Assembly (NCBI GenBank): GCA_029287755.1
Contig: JARFQM010000244.1
Location: forward strand, 1 to 6,617
Length of the DNA: 6,617 nucleotides
Direction: 5' to 3'
DNA from: Desulfofustis sp.
GTDB lineage: Bacteria > Desulfobacterota > Desulfobulbia > Desulfobulbales > Desulfocapsaceae
Below, in pieces: positions 1-6,146 of the stretch. The notes beneath the pieces are model-generated. The model was not told the origin of the DNA and did not search any database. It was given only the letters and a program-made list of their open reading frames with translations. Every line of letters starts with the position of its first letter. Positions within the stretch are counted from its first letter, which is position 1. The position numbers were made by a program, and so were the translations under genes.

Positions 1-16
1 TGTGTATAAGAGACAG
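1..16 (+). other. Residual Nextera (Tn5 mosaic end) sequencing adapter
   Basis: The first 16 bases, TGTGTATAAGAGACAG, equal the last 16 bases of the 19-bp Tn5 mosaic end used in Nextera libraries (AGATGTGTATAAGAGACAG). They sit exactly at the window edge. They read through in the metG frame as residues that do not belong to methionyl-tRNA synthetase. This is untrimmed library adapter, not chromosomal sequence; genuine DNA starts at about base 17. Confidence 0.95.
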
Positions 17-17
17 G

Positions 18-1220
18 GCCGAGGAAGGTCTATCCGATTGGCTGCACAGCGCTGCTAAAGCGCATTGGCGCCCTCAAGTGATCAAGTTCGCCCGAAACTT
101 CGTGGATGAAGGACTGATTGGGCGCGCGGTGACACGGGATATGGATTGGGGAATTGCGGTGCCGGTCCCCGGTTTTGAGGGCAAGGTCTTGTATGTCTGG
201 TTTGAAGCGGTGATCGGCTATCTTTCGGCTTCGATAGAGTGGGCACATAATCGCGGAAAGCCGGATTTGTGGCGCAAGTGGTGGCAAAATCCAGCGGCGC
301 GCGGCGTTTACTTCATCGGCAAAGATAATATTCCCTTTCATGCGATTTTCTGGCCAGCACAACTGATGGGCGCAAAAGGATTATATGCTGATGATCCGCA
401 AGCACATCTAAATCTACCGTATGATGTACCGGCCAATGAATTTATGAACATGGAGGGTCGGAAAATCAGCGGCAGTCTCAATTGGGGCGTCTGGATGCTG
501 GATGCGCTGGAGCGCTACGATCCTGATCCGCTGCGCTATTATCTAACTGCGGTGATGCCGGAAACGCGTGATAGCGATTGGAGCTGGCGCGGTTTCGTGG
601 AGAGGAACAACACAGAACTGGTAGCAAATTGGGGCAACCTCGTGAACCGGGTTCTCAATATGACGAAGCGCTATTTTAAAGGTGTTGTGCCCGATCCAGG
701 TGCGCTAAGCGAGGCCGACGCCTCCTTGTTGGCGGCTATCGACGAAGGCTTTGCAACGGTCGCGATGTATTACGATGGGTGTAAATTCCGGGCAGCGCTG
801 CAAGAATGCCTGCGGCTGTCATCTTTGGTGAACCTCTATCTTGAAGAGAGCAGCCCCTGGACATCGGCAAAGACTGATCTAGCGGCTACCGGCCGATCAC
901 TTTACACGGCGCTGCAGGCCATAAGCGGTCTGAAGATATTGTGGGCGCCAATCCTCCCTTTTACCAGCCAGCAGCTGCATGAGATGCTGGGTGAGGAAGG
1001 GGAACTATTTGGCCGACAACTGGTCGAAACTTATGAGGAGTCAAGCCGCGCCCATGCGGCGTTGACGTATGATGGTACCCAGGCAGTTGGCCGGTGGGAA
1101 CGGAGTGATGTACCAACAGGCCGGAAACTTCCCAAGCCAAAACCACTGTTTAAGCGGCTGGAGCCGACGGTACCGCAAGAGGAATTGCAACGTCTGCGGG
1201 AACAAAAGACGCATGAGTGA
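18..1220 (+). CDS. metG: Methionyl-tRNA synthetase, C-terminal part (5' truncated)
   Basis: This enzyme charges tRNA-Met with methionine in the cytoplasm. The frame is open to the left edge, so the GTG at 78 is an internal valine codon and not a start. Roughly the first 180 residues, including the HIGH motif and most of the connective-peptide insert, lie outside the window. Family landmarks present are the TRDMDWGI segment, [13 protein letters not shown], and [17 protein letters not shown] (nt ~309-359). The KMSKS-loop equivalent reads KISGS (nt 462-476). After it come DPDPLRYYL and the alpha-helical anticodon-binding domain containing [15 protein letters not shown]. The protein ends soon after a [12 protein letters not shown] segment and has no C-terminal Trbp111-like tRNA-binding domain. 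The DNWG-type loop context and the tail remind me of Chloroflexi enzymes; that is memory, not a search. The stop overlaps the ettA start by 8 nt. Confidence 0.95.
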   Translation, partial: AEEGLSDWLHSAAKAHWRPQVIKFARNFVDEGLIGRAVTRDMDWGIAVPVPGFEGKVLYVWFEAVIGYLSASIEWAHNRGKPDLWRKWWQNPAARGVYFIGKDNIPFHAIFWPAQLMGAKGLYADDPQAHLNLPYDVPANEFMNMEGRKISGSLNWGVWMLDALERYDPDPLRYYLTAVMPETRDSDWSWRGFVERNNTELVANWGNLVNRVLNMTKRYFKGVVPDPGALSEADASLLAAIDEGFATVAMYYDGCKFRAALQECLRLSSLVNLYLEESSPWTSAKTDLAATGRSLYTALQAISGLKILWAPILPFTSQQLHEMLGEEGELFGRQLVETYEESSRAHAALTYDGTQAVGRWERSDVPTGRKLPKPKPLFKRLEPTVPQEELQRLREQKTHE

Positions 1221-2895
1221 CGATCAAAAAGTCATCTACTCGATGATCCGGGTGGGCAAGGTCGTTCCGCCCAACAACCAGATCCTGCGTGACATCTCGT
1301 TATCCTATTTTTATGGGGCTAAGATTGGCGTCTTAGGATTGAATGGCGCGGGAAAAAGCACGCTGCTCAAGATCATGGCCGGTATTGACGGTGACTATCT
1401 CGGCGAGACAGTTTTGGCTCCGGGCTATACCGTTGGTTACCTGGAGCAGGAGCCGCGGCTTGATGAGAACGCTACGGTCCGCAAAATTGTTGAGGAGGGC
1501 GTGCAGGAAGTCGTTGATGCAATTGCCGAGTTTGACGCACTCAACATGAAGTTCGCCGAGCCAATGTCAGATGAGGAATTAAACGCGCTGATTGAAAAGC
1601 AGGGCAAATTGCAAGATAAGTTGGATCATATGAATGCCTGGGATCTGGACAGCCGCCTGGAGCTGGCAATGGATGCGCTGCGCTGTCCACCCGGCGATAC
1701 GCCAGTAAAAATCCTTTCCGGTGGTGAGCGGCGGCGCGTGGCCCTGGTGCGCTTGCTGCTTAAGCAACCGGATATTCTGCTGCTGGATGAACCGACAAAT
1801 CATCTTGACGCGGAATCTGTGGCCTGGTTGGAACAGCATTTGCAGACATACCAAGGGACAGTGATTGCCGTCACGCACGACCGCTATTTCCTGGACAATG
1901 TCGCCGGCTGGATATTGGAACTGGATCGCGGGCATGGCATTCCCTGGAAAGGGAATTACTCTTCCTGGTTGGAACAGAAACAGAAACGGCTGGCCGTCGA
2001 GGAAAAGCAGCAGAGCGAACGGCAAAAAACGCTGCAACGGGAGCTTGAATGGATACGCATGTCCCCCAAGGGCCGGCGCTCGAAATCCAAGGCTCGTATC
2101 AACTCTTACCAGGATCTTCTTGATTCGGGGACCTCCGAAAAAGTCAAGGACCTGGAAATCTATATACCCCCGGGCCCGCGCTTGGGCAAAAAGGTGATCG
2201 AGGCGCACAATGTTAAAAAATGTTTCGGTGACCGGGTCCTGTTTGAAAACATGGAGTTTACCCTCCCGGCCGGCGGCATTGTCGGGGTTATAGGTCCCAA
2301 TGGTGCCGGTAAATCAACGCTGTTCAACATGATCACCGGGCTACTCGAACCCGATGAAGGGACCATCAGTCTCGGTGATTCGGTGAAACTCTCTTATGTG
2401 GATCAGAGTCGGGAAACCCTGGCTCAGGAAAAAACAATTTTCGAGGCCATTGCCGAGGGGCAGGACACCATCTGGCTTGGTACTCGGGAAGTGAACAGCA
2501 GGGCCTATGTGGCCAGGTTCAATTTTTCCGGCTCCGACCAGCAGCAAAAAATATCACAGATTTCCGGCGGCCAGAGAAACCGGGTTCATCTGGCCAAAAT
2601 GCTCAAAGAGGGGGGTAATGTCCTCTTACTCGACGAGCCCACCAACGATCTCGATGTCAATACCCTCAGGGCTCTTGAGGAGGCCCTCGAAAATTACCTG
2701 GGCTGCGTGGTGGTCATCAGCCATGACCGCTGGTTTCTCGACCGGATTGCCACCCATATACTGGCCTTTGAAGGAGACTCTCAGACCGTGTGGTTCGAGG
2801 GCAACTACTCCGATTATGAAAAGGACAGGAGAAAGAGACTTGGGGCGGCGGCCGACCAGCCTCAGCGCATCAAATACCGGCAGCTGACCAGGTGA
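1213..2895 (+). CDS. ettA: Energy-dependent translational throttle protein EttA (ABC-F ATPase)
   Basis: EttA is a soluble ABC-F protein that binds the ribosomal E site and gates entry into elongation according to ATP/ADP ratio. The ATG at 1213 gives 560 residues (E. coli EttA has 555) and the expected N-terminus [20 protein letters not shown]. The frame is open further upstream, but those codons lie inside metG. ABC1 has Walker A GLNGAGKST (42-50), signature LSGGE (168-172) and Walker B LLLDEP with Glu193. The basic P-site tRNA linker spans about 243-323 (KGRRSKSKAR). ABC2 has Walker A GPNGAGKST (361-369), signature ISGGQ (450-454) and Glu475. Glu193 and Glu475 sit five residues beyond E. coli Glu188 and Glu470. 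No strong Shine-Dalgarno is visible, so translation is probably coupled to metG through the ATGAGTGA overlap. Codon use changes near residues 320-430 (see findings). Only 1 bp separates its stop from the convergent tsaC stop, with no visible terminator. Confidence 0.95.
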   Translation: MSDDQKVIYSMIRVGKVVPPNNQILRDISLSYFYGAKIGVLGLNGAGKSTLLKIMAGIDGDYLGETVLAPGYTVGYLEQEPRLDENATVRKIVEEGVQEVVDAIAEFDALNMKFAEPMSDEELNALIEKQGKLQDKLDHMNAWDLDSRLELAMDALRCPPGDTPVKILSGGERRRVALVRLLLKQPDILLLDEPTNHLDAESVAWLEQHLQTYQGTVIAVTHDRYFLDNVAGWILELDRGHGIPWKGNYSSWLEQKQKRLAVEEKQQSERQKTLQRELEWIRMSPKGRRSKSKARINSYQDLLDSGTSEKVKDLEIYIPPGPRLGKKVIEAHNVKKCFGDRVLFENMEFTLPAGGIVGVIGPNGAGKSTLFNMITGLLEPDEGTISLGDSVKLSYVDQSRETLAQEKTIFEAIAEGQDTIWLGTREVNSRAYVARFNFSGSDQQQKISQISGGQRNRVHLAKMLKEGGNVLLLDEPTNDLDVNTLRALEEALENYLGCVVVISHDRWFLDRIATHILAFEGDSQTVWFEGNYSDYEKDRRKRLGAAADQPQRIKYRQLTR

Positions 2896-2896
2896 G

Positions 2897-3544
2897 TCAA
2901 GCCTCAACGGTCCCTGTACCTAGCTGGTCGATTGATATAATCCCCTCCCTGACCATCACCACTCTGTTTCCCCGGTAAGTGAGGATGGTGGATGGCGGCA
3001 GTCGCTCAAGAGCGCCGTCATCAACGATAAGATCTATTGAGGAGGCGAAGCTGCGGTCAATCTCAGCCGCCGATATGGCCGGTTGTTCGCCGCTGACATT
3101 GGCGCTGGTGGCGGTGATTACCCCGCCCGCCCGGCGGCAGATTTCAGTCGCCACCCGATGGGAAGAAATCCGCACACCGATAGTACCGGTACCGGCAGTC
3201 AGCAGCTCAGGCAACGCTTTCTGGGCTTTAAAAATCAGGGTCAAGGGCCCAGGCCAGAAGCGCTGTATCAGCGGCCGATAGGCATCGGGAATATCACTTA
3301 TTAGATGAGACAACCGGTCACATCCGTCAATCAGTACAAGAACCGGTTTGCTGGCAGGCCGCTTTTTTATCTCAAAAAGCCGCTCAAGGCTGCGGCTATT
3401 GAATGGATCGACTGCGAGTCCATAGGACGTCTCGGTAGGAATTGCCGCAACCCCCCCGGAACCGATTACAGCAGCAGCGATACCGCTGTAATCGGTTTGC
3501 TCTGAGACGATTATCTTACAACGTGATGTTTCTCGCCTTGTCAT
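2897..3544 (-). CDS. tsaC: L-threonylcarbamoyladenylate synthase (TsaC/YrdC, short form)
   Basis: TsaC makes threonylcarbamoyl-AMP from threonine, bicarbonate and ATP, the first step of the t6A37 modification of ANN-decoding tRNAs. The 215-residue protein is one YrdC domain without the extra C-terminal Sua5 domain. Visible motifs are the substrate-binding PTETSYGL (36-43), KKRPASKP (60-67), FWPGPLT (96-102) and ATSANVSGE (145-153). The ATG at 3544 is preceded by AGGAAG at short spacing. No other good in-frame start exists before the conserved core. The gene begins inside the last 29 nt of purDE, so the two are almost certainly cotranscribed and translationally coupled. A 13-bp inverted repeat lies in codons 17-29. 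The C-terminal end runs head-on into ettA with a 1-bp gap. Confidence 0.93.
   Translation of the reverse strand: MTRRETSRCKIIVSEQTDYSGIAAAVIGSGGVAAIPTETSYGLAVDPFNSRSLERLFEIKKRPASKPVLVLIDGCDRLSHLISDIPDAYRPLIQRFWPGPLTLIFKAQKALPELLTAGTGTIGVRISSHRVATEICRRAGGVITATSANVSGEQPAISAAEIDRSFASSIDLIVDDGALERLPPSTILTYRGNRVVMVREGIISIDQLGTGTVEA
3460..3497. repeat. 13-bp perfect inverted repeat inside the tsaC 5' coding region
   Basis: The arms are AACCGATTACAGC at 3460-3472 and GCTGTAATCGGTT at 3485-3497, separated by 12 nt. In the tsaC mRNA they fold into a hairpin starting about 47 nt after the first base of the start codon, covering the codons for TDYSGIAAAVIG. No T-run follows on either strand, so it is not a standard terminator. 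Function is unknown; it could modulate tsaC translation or mRNA stability, or be chance. Confidence 0.8.
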
Positions 3545-5291
3545 TTACTTCCTGGACCATTTTCTCTCTGAAACCGACGAGTTTTTTGGCGATTGCCCTG
3601 TCTTCAAGAGCTAAGATACGGCAGGCGAGAACGGCTGCATTCCTGGCCCCGGCCTTGCCGATGCCCATGGTCGCCACGGGAATCCCGGGAGGCATCTGTA
3701 CGGTCGCCAGCAAGGAATCCAGGCCACCTAGAGGAGAGGCATCGAGGGGAACGCCAATGACCGGAAGATCAGTATGGGAGGCAATTACTCCCGCCAGGTG
3801 AGCCGCCATCCCTGCACCTGCAATGATAATTTTTACGCCCCGTTCAGCTGCACTGCTGGTATATTCCATAACTCTTGCCGGAGTGCGATGGGCTGAAGCC
3901 ACGGTCATTTCACATTCGACCCCCATATCCTTGAGAAAATCGGCTGCCGCCCTCATCACCGGCAAGTCGGAATCGCTGCCCATCAGGATGCCCACTTGTG
4001 GTTTTTTCTCAACCGCATCCCTGCGGTTGAGCGCTTTGGCTCCTATGTCGGTGCGAAAAAAGCAACCGGTCCACTTAATCTCGTCAACACCCTTATAGGC
4101 TCTTGAGATTGCCGTTTGTAAATCTTTTCCGACTGCGGTTACGCCCAACACTCTGCCCCCGGCGGTCACCAAACGGCGATTTTCAATGGCGGTGCCAGCG
4201 TGAAACACCTCAACTCCTGTAATTGCGTTAGCCTTGCTTATCCCGCGAATCATCTTGCCCGTCTCATAAGACCCTGGGTAGCCGCCCGACGACATCACCA
4301 CGCAGACGGTGGGGCGGGGATCGATTTTCATATCGATGGTGTCAAGCTTCCCATCGATAGCCGCCTCAAAAATGTCGACCACGTCGCTTTTCAATCTCAT
4401 CAGCAATGGTTGCGCCTCAGGATCACCAAATCGGCAATTGAACTCGAGTACGTTTATCTTGTCCCCGCTGATCATCAACCCGGCATAAAGCATCCCTTTG
4501 TAAGGTCTGCCCTCAGCAGCCATTCCTCTAACCGTCTGCAGCATCACCTTTTCCATCACATATTCCGAGATCTCATCGGTGACCACGGGTGCCGGGCTGT
4601 AAGCCCCCATGCCGCCGGTGTTGGGTCCCTGATCATTGTCGAAAATAGGCTTGTGATCCTGTGAGGTGGGCAGAGGCAGCACACTTTTTCCGTCCGTAAA
4701 AGCAATAAACGAGGCCTCTTCACCTATCAAACACTCTTCAATTACGACCCGCTTGCCCGCTTCGCCAAACACTTTATCGATCATGATCTGATCGACGGCT
4801 TTCTTGGCCTCCTCCACGGTGGCAGAAACAATGACTCCTTTCCCGGCCGCCAGACCGTCCGCTTTGACAACAATCGGTGCACCGCATTTGTCGATGTACT
4901 TTTTGGCCTTTTTAGGATCTTTGAAAACTTTGAATTGAGCTGTTGGGATATCGTACTTGTCCAGAAATTCCTTGGTAAAGACTTTGCTGCCCTCGAGAAT
5001 CGCCGCTTTCTGGGTTGGTCCGAATATACGAAGTCCTTTCTTTTCGAAATGATCAACGATTCCCTCCACCAGTGATGCCTCTGGTCCGACTACGGTCAGG
5101 TCTATACTGTTTTTAACCCCGAATTCTACCAGTTTCTTCACATCGGTAGCTGATATATCGACACACTCGGCAAGCTTTTTGATCCCCGCATTTCCAGGGG
5201 CACAATAGATTTTGTCAACCTTTTTGCTCTGCTTGATTTTCCATACCAGAGAATGCTCTCTTCCACCTGATCCTACCACCAGCACTTTCAT
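3516..5291 (-). CDS. Fused glycinamide ribonucleotide synthetase-N5-CAIR mutase (PurD-PurE)
   Basis: One 591-residue frame joins two enzymes of de novo purine synthesis. Residues 1-~424 are PurD (phosphoribosylamine-glycine ligase): N-terminal VVGSGGREH (5-13), VGPEASLVEG (68-77), ATP-grasp VVKADGLAAGKG (141-152), NDQGPNTGGMGAYSP (219-233), metal-site EFNCRFGDPEAQ (283-294), and the closing FFRTDIGAKAL (411-421). Residues ~430-591 are PurE: GSDSDLPVM (438-446), SAHRTP (466-471, with His468 and Arg469), AGAGMAAHLAG (491-501) and VQMPPGIPVAT (531-541). The His-Arg pair points to class I PurE, the N5-CAIR mutase that normally works with PurK, which is not in the window. The two parts are joined by only about ten residues (NRRDAVEKKP). 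Each part has the normal length for the separate enzyme. The ATG at 5291 has a GAAGGGGG ribosome site. The stop overlaps tsaC by 29 nt. Known purine fusions more often join PurE to PurK or PurC, and PurD to PurM and PurN. Confidence 0.95.
   Translation of the reverse strand: MKVLVVGSGGREHSLVWKIKQSKKVDKIYCAPGNAGIKKLAECVDISATDVKKLVEFGVKNSIDLTVVGPEASLVEGIVDHFEKKGLRIFGPTQKAAILEGSKVFTKEFLDKYDIPTAQFKVFKDPKKAKKYIDKCGAPIVVKADGLAAGKGVIVSATVEEAKKAVDQIMIDKVFGEAGKRVVIEECLIGEEASFIAFTDGKSVLPLPTSQDHKPIFDNDQGPNTGGMGAYSPAPVVTDEISEYVMEKVMLQTVRGMAAEGRPYKGMLYAGLMISGDKINVLEFNCRFGDPEAQPLLMRLKSDVVDIFEAAIDGKLDTIDMKIDPRPTVCVVMSSGGYPGSYETGKMIRGISKANAITGVEVFHAGTAIENRRLVTAGGRVLGVTAVGKDLQTAISRAYKGVDEIKWTGCFFRTDIGAKALNRRDAVEKKPQVGILMGSDSDLPVMRAAADFLKDMGVECEMTVASAHRTPARVMEYTSSAAERGVKIIIAGAGMAAHLAGVIASHTDLPVIGVPLDASPLGGLDSLLATVQMPPGIPVATMGIGKAGARNAAVLACRILALEDRAIAKKLVGFREKMVQEVNDKARNITL
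4008..4031. repeat. Perfect 10-bp stem-loop in the PurD-PurE linker
   Basis: CTCAACCGCA (4008-4017) and TGCGGTTGAG (4022-4031) are exact reverse complements around a 4-nt loop. On the coding (minus) strand the hairpin encodes Leu421 to Glu428, the junction between the two enzyme domains, and is followed directly by AAAAAAC. No T-run follows the stem in either direction, so it does not look like an intrinsic terminator. It may be a relic of a purD-purE intergenic region or a translational pause element; both are guesses. Confidence 0.8.
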
Positions 5292-5295
5292 GGGA

Positions 5296-5303
5296 CCCCC
5301 TTC
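5296..5303 (-). promoter_or_regulatory. Ribosome binding site of purDE
   Basis: On the minus strand GAAGGGGG precedes the ATG at 5291 by 4 nt. This supports that ATG as the start, which also gives the canonical PurD N-terminus MKVLVVGSGGREH. Confidence 0.6.
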
Positions 5304-5351
5304 TTTTCTGAGTCAATAATTAAAGAGTTTTTGCTAAAATACCGGGCACTT

Positions 5352-5387
5352 AATATATCGGAAAAATAATCTTCGAGGAAAGATTAT
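5352..5387 (-). promoter_or_regulatory. Possible purDE promoter/operator region with 8-bp inverted repeat
   Basis: An exact inverted repeat, ATAATCTT (5366-5373) and AAGATTAT (5380-5387), with a 6-nt loop lies about 75-97 bp upstream of purDE. Read toward purDE it is followed by TATTTTTCC and then TATATT (5352-5357), a possible -10 box. No good -35 hexamer sits at the right distance; the repeat itself occupies that place. It could be an operator, or a weak terminator-like or attenuator hairpin. The evidence is only the symmetry and position. Confidence 0.3.
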
Positions 5388-5470
5388 CGGCAGAGTTCCA
5401 GTCTAATAAGTTTATCCAAAATAGTCAGTCTAAATTACTGGCGGGGACTGAAATTCGCTCCATTTTCCAA

Positions 5471-5499
5471 TTGACAAAAAAATTTTCAACGGGTAGATG
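5471..5499 (+). promoter_or_regulatory. Probable sigma70-type promoter of the tetR gene
   Basis: TTGACA (5471-5476) is a perfect -35 hexamer. With a 17-bp spacer the -10 position reads TAGATG (5494-5499), a poor match. The expected transcription start lies around 5506, inside the FadR-type operator. The promoter assignment rests mainly on the -35 and on the operator placement. Confidence 0.5.
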
Positions 5500-5515
5500 A
5501 ATGAATAGTCATTCA
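5498..5515. promoter_or_regulatory. FadR-type operator (palindromic TetR-family binding site)
   Basis: TGAATGAATAGTCATTCA is a perfect 7-4-7 inverted repeat. It fits, at every position, the Bacillus subtilis FadR/YsiA box as I recall it, TGAATGAMTANTCATTCA. It overlaps the predicted -10 and start site of the adjacent tetR gene, whose product resembles FadR, so repression of its own promoter is the natural reading. It lies more than 200 bp from purDE and probably does not control that operon. Confidence 0.85.
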
Positions 5516-5541
5516 CTTTTTATCTCACTGACACCTCCGTT

Positions 5542-6129
5542 ATGAAATCGCTAGACAAGCACAACAAAATAATCGTATCCGCGACCAAAGTGTTCGCCAA
5601 GAAGGGCTTCTTCAACGCCAGAATATCCGACATCGCCAAAGAAGCAAAAGTTGCGGATGGAACGATTTACCTCTACTTCAACAACAAGTTCGATATTCTC
5701 ATTTCGGTGCTGGAGGAAGAGATCGGCAAAATCATCGAACAGATCGAGAAGGCTATAGAGCAGGAGAGCGATCCGGTGAAAATGATGACCATTTTCATAG
5801 AAAAGCACCTTTCGGCCATGAAGCAGAATAAAAACCTGGCCGAAGTCATTCACATTGAACTGCGCCAGAGCGATCGACTGGTCAAGGAATACAGGAATAC
5901 ATCGTTCAAACAATATATCGATGTGATTTCGACTATTATCAAAAAAGGTCAGGAGGCGGGAATCTACCGAACGGACATCCTTCCCGATATTGCCAAGCGA
6001 GCCTTCTTTGGCGCCCTGGATGAGGTATCCAGGATCTGGACTACCCCAGGAAATGTTCAGTACACGGTGGAGGAAACCTCAGAACAGATTATCGCCCTCT
6101 TTCTGTCAGGAATGCAGACAAAAATCTGA
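5542..6129 (+). CDS. fadR: TetR-family regulator resembling Bacillus FadR (YsiA), likely acyl-CoA responsive
   Basis: The 195-residue protein has the TetR layout. An N-terminal helix-turn-helix occupies about residues 8-50, with recognition segment ISDIAKEAKVADGTIYLYF (28-46), and an all-helical ligand and dimer domain follows. From memory it matches B. subtilis FadR/YsiA (194 aa) in both halves: ADGTIYLYFxNKxDILIS, LAxVxxxELRQS, and a late FGxxDExxxxW segment. B. subtilis FadR represses beta-oxidation genes and releases DNA on binding long-chain acyl-CoA; the same role here is inferred. The FadR-box operator 27 bp before its start strongly supports this. No fatty-acid gene is in the window, so its targets beyond itself lie elsewhere. 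The ATG at 5542 is the only plausible start (an in-frame stop lies at 5506-5508), but no Shine-Dalgarno is visible. It converges on greA with a 17-bp gap. Confidence 0.88.
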   Translation: MKSLDKHNKIIVSATKVFAKKGFFNARISDIAKEAKVADGTIYLYFNNKFDILISVLEEEIGKIIEQIEKAIEQESDPVKMMTIFIEKHLSAMKQNKNLAEVIHIELRQSDRLVKEYRNTSFKQYIDVISTIIKKGQEAGIYRTDILPDIAKRAFFGALDEVSRIWTTPGNVQYTVEETSEQIIALFLSGMQTKI

Positions 6130-6146
6130 GAAGTAAACAGCAGAGT

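Noticed and set aside
78..80. GTG as a start codon of metG
   Set aside because: The frame is open to the left edge and the upstream residues still read as synthetase sequence; the gene is simply truncated.
1069..1212. Upstream ATG that would lengthen EttA by 48 residues
   Set aside because: The extra residues lie within metG in another frame and have no family similarity; the ATG at 1213 gives the normal EttA N-terminus and length.
1937..1955. ATTCCC/GGGAAT small inverted repeat in ettA
   Set aside because: Only 6-bp arms within conserved coding sequence (IPWKGNYS); expected by chance.
3981..3995. Independent internal start for PurE at GTG (Val433) or ATG (Met437)
   Set aside because: No good ribosome site, and starting there would remove or clip the first beta strand of PurE.
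3995..4010. AAAAAAC in the linker as a programmed -1 frameshift heptamer
   Set aside because: Codon phase is AAA AAA C, not A AAA AAC, the preceding base is G, and the hairpin lies upstream, not downstream; PurE is already in frame.
4331..4359. 9-bp inverted repeat TATCGATGG/CCATCGATA in purD
   Set aside because: Perfect but with an 11-nt spacer, and made from recurring Ile-Asp codons (AIDG and TIDM); likely a by-product of the protein sequence.
3442..4664. Plus-strand ORFs of 90-154 codons opposite purDE and tsaC
   Set aside because: They are antisense shadows of strongly conserved genes and show no recognisable domains.
5497..5508. Three-codon ORF (ATG AAT GAA TAG) within the operator
   Set aside because: Arises from the operator palindrome itself and has no ribosome site.
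5430..5516. Minus-strand 28-residue ORF from GTG at 5516, with GGAGGT upstream at 5532-5537
   Set aside because: The GGAGGT lies about 16 nt from the GTG, too far, and the sequence overlaps the operator and promoter; no recognisable peptide.
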